From the NCBI GenBank assembly GCA_016868915.1, contig VGFL01000002.1:1-56672 (forward strand): a DNA stretch of 56,672 nucleotides. Reading direction: 5' to 3'. Below are positions 47,231 through 55,200 of the stretch, one piece after another. This DNA comes from Bacteroidota bacterium (GTDB lineage: Bacteria; Bacteroidota; Bacteroidia; Flavobacteriales_D; Crocinitomicaceae). The notes under the pieces are model-generated. The model made no database searches. It was not told where the DNA came from and saw only the letters and a program-made list of their open reading frames with translations. Within the stretch, counting starts at the first letter, position 1; the number at the start of each line of letters is the position of its first letter. A program made the position numbers and the translations under genes.

Positions 47231-47686
47231 ATGAAAGCCAAAATCACTACAAACAAAGGGGAAATGATTGCAGAGTTATTTGTTAATGAAACTCCCATCG
47301 CTGCAAATAATTTTATCGATCTTTCAAAAAAAGGATTTTACAATGGATTGAAATGGCATCGTGTTCTCCCCGATTTCGTTATTCAAGGTGGCTGCCCGAA
47401 TTCACGAGAAGGTGCAAATGGCATGCCCGGTACAGGTGGCCCGGGTTATCAAATTCCTTGTGAAGTTACGGCTGAAAAACAGTATCATGATAAAGGAGTT
47501 TTATCAATGGCTCACGCTGGACCCAACACAGGCGGCTCTCAATTTTTCATCTGTCATTCAAGAAACAATACTGCCCATTTAGATGGGAATCATACTTGCT
47601 TTGGAAAAGTAATCGAAGGATTAGATGTTATTCACGATATCCGTCAAGGAGATTCAATTGATAAGATTGAAATTATCGCTGAATAG
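47231..47686 (+). CDS. Cyclophilin-type peptidyl-prolyl isomerase
   Basis: A 151-residue cytoplasmic cyclophilin. FYNGLKWHRVLPDFVIQGGCP, GPGYQIPCE, and MAHAGPNTGGSQFFICH carry the active-site Arg, Phe and Gln residues. The open frame reaches back to 47132, but the ATG at 47231 gives the normal N-terminus MKAKITTNKGEM and follows the -7 box. Confidence 0.92.
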   Translation: MKAKITTNKGEMIAELFVNETPIAANNFIDLSKKGFYNGLKWHRVLPDFVIQGGCPNSREGANGMPGTGGPGYQIPCEVTAEKQYHDKGVLSMAHAGPNTGGSQFFICHSRNNTAHLDGNHTCFGKVIEGLDVIHDIRQGDSIDKIEIIAE

Positions 47687-47692
47687 AATTAT

Positions 47693-47860
47693 TTACAAAA
47701 TATTTTTTAGTATCAGGTAGCTTATTGCATAAAAAGCAATGACGCTGATTATTAGCGCACCGAAATTGGTAAAACCTTTTTTTCTGTTATATACGTAATT
47801 TAATATTCCCAGGATTAGAGCAGGAACAAGAGCAGCAAAAAGAGGATTCGTAAAATTCAC
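47693..47860 (-). CDS. Small two-helix membrane protein, 55 aa
   Basis: A GTG at 47860-47858 directly follows the stop of hldD and opens a 55-codon frame. The protein has two hydrophobic stretches (PLFAALVPALILGILNYVY and FGALIISVIAFYAISYLIL) with a basic NRKKG turn between them. That turn should face the cytoplasm. It lies immediately downstream of hldD on the same strand, which suggests cotranscription. Function is unknown. Confidence 0.6.
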   Translation of the reverse strand: MNFTNPLFAALVPALILGILNYVYNRKKGFTNFGALIISVIAFYAISYLILKNIL

Positions 47861-48826
47861 CTATAAATAGCGGTGGTTTGTGAGATAATTTGTCACGTAA
47901 TCTTTCACTCCTTCTTCAATTGACGTAAATTCATTTGAATATCCTACAGCTCTCAGTTTTGCCATATTGGCCTCAGTAAAATATTGATACCTCTCGCGAA
48001 TATCCTCAGGAGTATCAATAAAATCAATAGCAACTGGCTTTTTCAAATTCTGAAAGGTAATTGAAACCAAATCTAAAAAACTGCGCGCCTTACCAGATCC
48101 CAAGTTATAAATTCCTGAAGCGGGCCTTTTATTTTTCAAAAATAGACACACATCAATCAAATCTTTAACATAAATGAAATCACGCAGTTGCTCACCATCT
48201 TTAAAATTTGGATTATGAGATCGAAATAATTGCATGTTTCCCTTCTGTTGAATTTGATTAAACGCATGAAAAATTACGCTTGCCATTCTTCCTTTGTGAT
48301 ATTCATTTGGTCCGTAAACATTGAAAAACTTCAATCCTGACCAAAAGGGTGGTTCGGTTGTTTGAGTCAATACCCATTTATCAAAATCATTTTTTGAATC
48401 TCCGTATGGATTCAATGGAAGCAACTTTGGAATTATTTCGTGCTTATCATCATATCCAAATTCTCCCAAACCGTAGGTAGCTGCCGAACTTGCATAAACC
48501 AACGGAACAGAATTAGATGTACAAAACGTCCAAACTTTTTTTGAAAAAGCAACATTTAATTGATCAAAAATTTCATGATTAATTTCAGTTGTATCTGTTC
48601 TTGCGCCCAAATGATATATAAATTCCAATTCAGGCCTTTCCAACTCCAACCAAGAAAAAAAATTTGATCTATCGATTTTTTGAAGGTATTTTTTTCCGAC
48701 TAAATTTCTATTTTTCTGCGTATTTGAAAAATCGTCAACAAGAATTAAATCCGTAAATCCCAAATGATTGAGTCGACTTACCAAACAACTTCCAATAAAT
48801 CCAGCTGCACCAGTAACTACAAACAT
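47861..48826 (-). CDS. hldD: ADP-L-glycero-D-manno-heptose 6-epimerase
   Basis: A 321-residue extended short-chain dehydrogenase. It has the NAD loop TGAAGFIGS, the catalytic YGDSK (YxxxK), and the HldD-typical YHLGARTDTTE and FFNVYGPNEYHKGRMASV. It makes the heptose precursor of the LPS inner core. It is 9 bp downstream of the deoxynucleoside kinase gene. Confidence 0.92.
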   Translation of the reverse strand: MFVVTGAAGFIGSCLVSRLNHLGFTDLILVDDFSNTQKNRNLVGKKYLQKIDRSNFFSWLELERPELEFIYHLGARTDTTEINHEIFDQLNVAFSKKVWTFCTSNSVPLVYASSAATYGLGEFGYDDKHEIIPKLLPLNPYGDSKNDFDKWVLTQTTEPPFWSGLKFFNVYGPNEYHKGRMASVIFHAFNQIQQKGNMQLFRSHNPNFKDGEQLRDFIYVKDLIDVCLFLKNKRPASGIYNLGSGKARSFLDLVSITFQNLKKPVAIDFIDTPEDIRERYQYFTEANMAKLRAVGYSNEFTSIEEGVKDYVTNYLTNHRYL

Positions 48827-48835
48827 TGTAATGGT

Positions 48836-49450
48836 TTAAAAAAGACCGTTGATTTCGGCATCAATCGAACTGATAATTTTCCCTAGGTCTTCCTGATTTT
48901 CAGGAAAACGATTGTTATCAATGTCAATAATCAATAATTTTCCTTTATCATAGGTTGAAATCCAAGCCTCGTAGCGCTCATTTAATCTTTTCAAATAATC
49001 CAAGCGAATACTTTCTTCATATTCTCGTCCACGTTTGTTTATTTGCTCAACTAATGTGGGAATACTAGCTCGTAAATAGATTAATAAATCTGGTGGATTA
49101 ACGAATGAATCCATCAAATTGAATAAGGAAAAATAATTTTCAAAATCTCTTGTTGTCATTAATCCCATTGAATGTAAATTCGGCGCAAAAATAAAGGCAT
49201 CTTCATATATTGTTCTATCCTGAATTACATTTTTTTTATTCTGATTAATTTCTTGAATTTGCATGAAACGGCTGTTCAGATAATACACTTGAAGATTGAA
49301 AGACCATCGTTGCATATCCTCGTAAAAGTCATTCAAATACGGATTTTGTTCAACGTCTTCAAAATGAGCCTCCCACTCATAATGTTTCGATAACATTTTA
49401 GTTAGTGTTGATTTCCCTGCTCCAATATTACCGGCAACCGCAATGTGCAT
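48836..49450 (-). CDS. Deoxynucleoside kinase
   Basis: A 204-residue kinase of the dAK/dGK/dCK family. The P-loop is GNIGAGKST, and VEQNPYLNDFY, the DR-containing IQDRTIYEDAFIF motif and RGREYEESI (lid) are present. It salvages deoxynucleosides, probably deoxyadenosine or deoxyguanosine. Its pairing with hldD seems positional only. Confidence 0.88.
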   Translation of the reverse strand: MHIAVAGNIGAGKSTLTKMLSKHYEWEAHFEDVEQNPYLNDFYEDMQRWSFNLQVYYLNSRFMQIQEINQNKKNVIQDRTIYEDAFIFAPNLHSMGLMTTRDFENYFSLFNLMDSFVNPPDLLIYLRASIPTLVEQINKRGREYEESIRLDYLKRLNERYEAWISTYDKGKLLIIDIDNNRFPENQEDLGKIISSIDAEINGLF

Positions 49451-49508
49451 ATTCCAAATTTTTATGGTGATAAAGTTAACGATTAAATTGTGCTAACCGA
49501 GAAAAAAA

Positions 49509-50324
49509 TTATTTTTTTTTCACCAATCTCAAGCAACTAATTTTATCCTTAAATTGAAAATAGAATAGGTCCGAAAAAGTCCGAAAATGTTCAATTTCAT
49601 TAAAAGGCAATTGAAAAAAAGGAGAGGTGATCTCACCATCTGAAAGTAGAAAAATTTCTTTTTCATTCCTCAGCCAAACTCGATTTTCAGAAACACTCAT
49701 ACCCTTACAATTCAATGTGTTTTGGGAAAGTAAACTTCCGTTTAAATCACATATCGTAAGTTTTCCTGATGTATCCAAGACATGTAAATCAGATTCAAAT
49801 TCAAGAATTTCCACGAGATCCCCAAGCGAAATAAGTCCTTGTGTATTGCGAATTTCTTGGGCAATCTTTCCTGGCTTCATTAAATCTATAAGTAATAGCT
49901 CTGAATTTACTTGGTCAAAAACCCAAAGTTTTCCTCCCCTACTTGATCTTCCAATCAATGAGGCAAACCCAATATTAAAATCTCCTAAATCAATGCATAA
50001 ATCGACAGGAGTCAATGTGTTATCTAAAAAACATATTTGCTGTTGCTGTTCCGAAAAAAGTACAAGTTTAAATGGAGTAATTGAAATAATTTGTTTGATT
50101 TCACCAAAAGCTTTACTACTTATTTTATAGGATAAATCTCCTGCCGAATTAAATTTACGTATTGAAGATGAACTAGCAACGATCAAATTCCCGAATGCAT
50201 CAACATTCCAACCAGAAATTGTATTTTCTTCAACTTTAAAAGTTTCATTCCACGAATAAAGCGAATCTTGGGTATATGAAAAAGTTACAATTAATAAACA
50301 GGATATAAGCAGAATGTTTTTCAT
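49509..50324 (-). CDS. Secreted beta-propeller-like protein
   Basis: A 271-residue protein with a clear signal peptide (residues 1-18, ILLISCLLIVTFSYTQ). The rest is a series of short beta blocks, such as NLIVASSSSIRKFNSAGDL, GKLWVFDQVNSELLLIDL, and ESDLHVLDTSGKLTICDLNGSL, that suggest a propeller-like fold. It overlaps the GH3 gene by 4 bp. Its role is unknown. Confidence 0.65.
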   Translation of the reverse strand: MKNILLISCLLIVTFSYTQDSLYSWNETFKVEENTISGWNVDAFGNLIVASSSSIRKFNSAGDLSYKISSKAFGEIKQIISITPFKLVLFSEQQQQICFLDNTLTPVDLCIDLGDFNIGFASLIGRSSRGGKLWVFDQVNSELLLIDLMKPGKIAQEIRNTQGLISLGDLVEILEFESDLHVLDTSGKLTICDLNGSLLSQNTLNCKGMSVSENRVWLRNEKEIFLLSDGEITSPFFQLPFNEIEHFRTFSDLFYFQFKDKISCLRLVKKK

Positions 50325-51841
50325 GTAAGAGATTTCAAACTAGGCAGTATTTGTTCCAAAATCTCACGATCATTAGATAATCTTGGAATCTTATTTTGTC
50401 CACCTAACTTACCTTTGCCTTTCAACCAAGACTGAAAAAAACCCGATTGTGCGTAATGTATGAATGGCTTTGAAAGTATCATATCATTGTATCTCTTAGC
50501 GTCATAATCTGAATTAATTTCACGCAACCTAGTGTCCAATAAAAATTCAAAACGTTCTCGATTATTAGGATCTGAAGAAAATTCTATTACCCATTCGTGT
50601 CCGCCCCCATTTTTATTATCCATATAAATTGGTCCTGCAGTATAATCACGTATGCTAGAATTTGTGTTTTCACAAGCGAAAGCAATTGCCTGTTCTGCAT
50701 TTTCAACAATTAATTCCTCCCCAAACGTATTGATAAAACTTTTCGTTCTACCCGTTATTTTAAACCGATACGGTAATAGCGAGGTGAATTTTACTGTATC
50801 TCCCAATATATATCTCCAAAGACCGCCATTTGTGGAAATCACGACCGCATAGTTAACGTTTTCCTCTACCTCTGAAAGCGCCAAAACATTTTTTGAATTA
50901 ATTCCATCAAATTCATTCATGGGGATAAATTCATAATAAATACCGTAATCGAGCATTAATAAAAGGGCATTATCATCAGGCAGGTCTTGTATTCCAAAAA
51001 AACCCTCTGAGGCATTGTAAGTCTCAACATAGTGCATGTTCGGATCCGGAATTAATTTGGCAAAATGATCACGATAAGGTTCAAAACATACACCGCCATG
51101 CATAAATAATTCAAGGTTTGGCCAAACCTCTTTTAAGTGCTTTTTTCCCGTGATTTCCAATATTCTATCAGCTAAAACTATTGTCCAACTCGGAACGCCT
51201 GCAAGAGTTAATACATTTTCTTTAATTGTAGAATGAGCCATTTTTTCAATTTTCTCCTCCCAATCACTCATCATAGTAATTTCTTTAGATGGAGTTCGTC
51301 TTATTTCCGCCCACCAAGGTAAATTTTTTACAATAATTGCAGAAAGATCACCAAAATAGGAATCAGACGTAAGCGGGTTAATTTGAGCACTCCCACCAAC
51401 AGCTAGATGCTTTCCATTATATAGCTTGCAACCGGGATAATTAGAGTAATACAAGGCCAATAAATCTTTTCCCGCTTTGTAATGACATTCTTCAAGAGAT
51501 TCTTTTGTTACAGGTATAAATTTACTTCTTTCGGCAGTTGTTCCGGAGGATTTAGCAAACCATTTGGTATCCCCTGGCCAAAGAATATTCTTATCTCCTG
51601 TCATTAATTGATCTACATACTTTTTTATGGCATTATAATCGGATAACGGAACATTGTCTTGGAATGTTTTATGGTCTTTTACACTGATAAAATTGTACTG
51701 ACAACCAAACTGAGTGTCCACACATAAAGAAATCAGGTTACTTAAAACTTCATTTTGAACGTCAATGGGGTACTTTTTGAATAATTCAATTTGATGAATT
51801 CGCTTCTTTATAAACCAAGAAAAAATGGAATTAAACGGCAT
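50321..51841 (-). CDS. GH3-family acyl-adenylating enzyme
   Basis: A 506-residue protein of the GH3 family, known from plants as auxin-conjugating enzymes and common in Bacteroidota. The ATP-binding motif is KSSGTTAERSKFIPVT near residue 110, with YNASEGFFG, YILGDTVKF and the hinge RTKSFINTFGEE further on. It should adenylate a carboxylic acid and join it to an amine; the substrate is not known here. It is translationally coupled to the beta-propeller gene. Confidence 0.88.
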   Translation of the reverse strand: MPFNSIFSWFIKKRIHQIELFKKYPIDVQNEVLSNLISLCVDTQFGCQYNFISVKDHKTFQDNVPLSDYNAIKKYVDQLMTGDKNILWPGDTKWFAKSSGTTAERSKFIPVTKESLEECHYKAGKDLLALYYSNYPGCKLYNGKHLAVGGSAQINPLTSDSYFGDLSAIIVKNLPWWAEIRRTPSKEITMMSDWEEKIEKMAHSTIKENVLTLAGVPSWTIVLADRILEITGKKHLKEVWPNLELFMHGGVCFEPYRDHFAKLIPDPNMHYVETYNASEGFFGIQDLPDDNALLLMLDYGIYYEFIPMNEFDGINSKNVLALSEVEENVNYAVVISTNGGLWRYILGDTVKFTSLLPYRFKITGRTKSFINTFGEELIVENAEQAIAFACENTNSSIRDYTAGPIYMDNKNGGGHEWVIEFSSDPNNRERFEFLLDTRLREINSDYDAKRYNDMILSKPFIHYAQSGFFQSWLKGKGKLGGQNKIPRLSNDREILEQILPSLKSLT

Positions 51842-51876
51842 AGTAAATCAAAATTATTCTTCAAATTAAAGGATTT

Positions 51877-51984
51877 TTATCCCCAAATAAGAATAGAAAT
51901 AATAATACTTAATAATGCAAGGGTATATATAACTCCAACTGCGACTGTGGACTCATCAAAAAAAGTGTCATTTTTCTTCGACAT
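51877..51984 (-). CDS. Small single-helix membrane protein, 35 aa
   Basis: ATG at 51984-51982, stop at 51879-51877. A polar start (MSKKNDTFFDES) is followed by one long hydrophobic helix (VAVGVIYTLALLSIIISILIW). It lies 35 bp upstream of the GH3 gene on the same strand. It could be a small subunit of a membrane complex; nothing more can be said. Confidence 0.45.
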   Translation of the reverse strand: MSKKNDTFFDESTVAVGVIYTLALLSIIISILIWG

Positions 51985-52197
51985 AATTATTTTTTTTTCA
52001 AAGGTATAAATTCAAAGTCAATTAGTAATCGAATTCAGGAGAATTTTAGGGAAAATATGTTCGAGGAAACATTAAAACATAGTTCAGTTGATTGTAAAAT
52101 TGAAAAATAACTCGGAAAATTATATTTCAAATAAATTGAATACAAATTAATTTTGATAAAATAATCATTTGATAACAAAATTAAAGATCAAAATATG

Positions 52198-52205
52198 TAC
52201 ATTTG
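52198..52205 (+). promoter_or_regulatory. -7 promoter box TACATTTG of the surface-protein gene
   Basis: Exact TAnnTTTG match 20 bp before the ATG at 52226. The 180 bp upstream are AT-rich and hold no gene. Confidence 0.45.
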
Positions 52206-52225
52206 ATTCCTTAAAATAAACAAAA

Positions 52226-55200
52226 ATGAACTTAACTAAAATTTTTCCGATTTTAACATTCCGCGTTTGGATGACTGCGCTACTGTTATTCCTTCAAATG
52301 ATTTTTATTAACCATTTGTTTTCTCAATCTGCGGGTTTTAATTCAACGTATGCAATTCTTTCGATCAACGGAGGTGCAAATGCTTATTATGATTTGCAGG
52401 CTACAACAAGTAATCCGGATTTCAATGGATCAAACTTAGGATTGTTTTACACTGGTACGAATACACTTACCTTAAAAGGTGCTGAACACAATGTATACAA
52501 GTGTGGATCCTCGGATTTAACTTCCACCAGGTTAATGTATCGTATTTATCCAACGAGTGGAACAGGCGGTTCGTTCACCTCAATTAATGTGAATTGGGCA
52601 TCAGGATTCAACAATGGTTGTGGAGGACAAGACCAACAGTGGTCTTTAACCAATAACAATTTAGATGTATTGGCTGGCCTTTCCGCAGGCTCTTACTTTT
52701 TGGAGGTTTACAGCGAGGCAACCGTAACCAATTGTTGCGGGGGAACAGTTTATGCTGGAAATAACGGAGCCAACTATAAAGCATCATTTACCATAGCCCC
52801 AATGTCTCTTACGTCAGCTGGTGTTGCAGTTGTAGAGAATTTTGATAACATTGGCTCAAGTGCAACTGCTGCTCTACCAAGCGGTTTTAAATTTGGACAA
52901 AATGTATCATTCGCTAATGGTGTTTTGGCGACCACATTAGCCGCAGGATCAACAGGCACGGGAGTCTTGACAGGTAGTTCAGGAGGTGCTTACTACAATT
53001 TTGCCAACGGAATAACAGCGAGCTCCACTGATAGGTCCGTCGGCTTCTTGTCAACAGGTAGTTTTACATCTCCAAGAGATCTTATGTTACAAATTCAAAA
53101 TAATACAGGAAGTTCCGTATCACAGTTGCAAATTTCTTTTGATTATGAAAAGTATCGATCTGGAACGCGAGCTTTCAACTTAAACTTCTTCCAAAGTCTT
53201 GATGGAGTGAGTTGGACTCCAGTAATATCCGGAGATGAATCTTTTGCTGCAGATGCTGGTAATACAACAATTTTTAATCCGCCTACATCGATCTCAAAAA
53301 ACGTAAACATTACAGGATTAAATGTACAAAATGGTAATTTTATTTACTTAAAATGGACGTACACAGGTGTTGGAGGAAGCTCCAATGGCCAAGCAATTGG
53401 CATCGATAATGTATCGGTTACTGCTATAAATCCATCTTTTAACGTTACCTACGATGGTAATTCAAACACCGGCGGTACAGCTCCTACGGATGCAACAAAT
53501 TACTCTTCAGGTTCAACAGTTACAGTATTAGGAAATACAGGTTCACTAGCACGCACAGGCTATACTTTTGACGGATGGAATACGTTGGCAAACGGCTCTG
53601 GAACGGACAGACCCGCAGGTTCAACATTTTCTATTTCAGCCAATACGACCCTTTTTGCAAAATGGGCGGCTAACAGCAACACGATAACCTTTGATGGAAA
53701 TGGCGCAACTAGTGGCGCAACGGCATCCCAAAATATCAGTACAGCAGCATCCGCAAATTTAACTGCCAATGGATTTATACGAGCAGGCTATTCTTTTACT
53801 GGTTGGAATTCAACTTCTGATGGAACGGGTACATCTTATGCCGACCAGTCGAGCTACACCATGGGTACTTCAAATGTAACGCTTTATGCTCAGTGGACTG
53901 CCAATAATTTGACTGTCACATTTGATAGTCAGGGTGGAAGTTCTATTCCAAATGGATCTACTGTAACTGGTGGTAGTGTATCTAATCCCGGTAACCCGAC
54001 ACAAAGTGGTTACTCCTTTAATGGTTGGTTTGTATCTGCCAGTGGCGGCATAGCTGTTTCCTTTCCATACAGCCACGGTGAAACCTCAGATTTTACTTTG
54101 TTTGCTCAGTGGACAGCGGCCTCTGTTCCAATAATTGACCAAGTGGCTCTTACCAGTCCTCTAACAAATGTTTACGGTACAGCTTCATCAGCTGTGAGTT
54201 TCCAAGCGGCTGGATCTAATTTGACTGAAAATATCCTTGCCAGTGCAGAGGCGGGTTATGAAGTTTCACTTGATAATATAGCTTACAGCAACACGGTAAC
54301 AGTTTCTCCCGGAACAACGATTTATTTACGTAATGCTGCAACGAAAGGTGCAGGAACTTACAACAGTATGAATGCTGTTTTATTATCAAGCAGTGGAGCA
54401 AGTTCCCAATATGTTTCGAGCTCGTCCTCAGGAAATATTGTATCAACAAAGGAAATTACAGTATCGGGAATTACAATATCAAATAAAATTTACGATGGTA
54501 ATACTACGGCTACTGTCGGAGGATCCTCAGCATACTCAGGTTTAGAAAACGGTGAGTCATTTGCTGTAGTTGGAACGCCAGTCGCGAGTTTTGACAATAA
54601 AAACGTAGGTGTGGCAAAACCTATTTCAATAGTAGGTTTCCTTTCTCCAAGTTCGAACTACTCAACAACACAACCCTCAAATTTAACCGCGGACATTTCC
54701 CCACTGTTAATTAATGTTGAGAATCCGCAGGTAAATTCTAAAATCTATGACGGTAATTTAAGTGCCACCATTACCGCATCTTTGAATGGAGCAGTGGCAG
54801 GAGATGTTGTGACATTTATCGGAACAGGGACATTCGCTTCTCCAAATGCCGGAACAAACATACCTGTTACATCGAATGCAACTTTGGGAGGATCAGACGG
54901 AGGAAATTACACAATCCAGCAACCTCTTGGACTACAAGGTAACATTACAGCTAAATCACTCTCAATTTCGGCAAATAATGTTACCAAAGCTATTGGGCAA
55001 GTAATAACAGGTGGTGCTGGATCTACTGCCTTTACATCAACTGGTTTAGTCGTTCCTGAAACCATCGGATCTGTGACAATAAGTTACGGATCAGCAAGTG
55101 CGGCAACCGGAGATGGAGCAGTTGTTGGGACATATCCAAATCAAGTAACCCCATCAAATGCAGTTGGTGGTAGTTTCGATGCAAATAACTACTCCATTAC

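Noticed and set aside
52774-54449. Minus-strand ORFs opposite the surface protein
   Set aside because: They arise from the repetitive sequence; the plus-strand frame is open for more than 4.4 kb and has clear domains.
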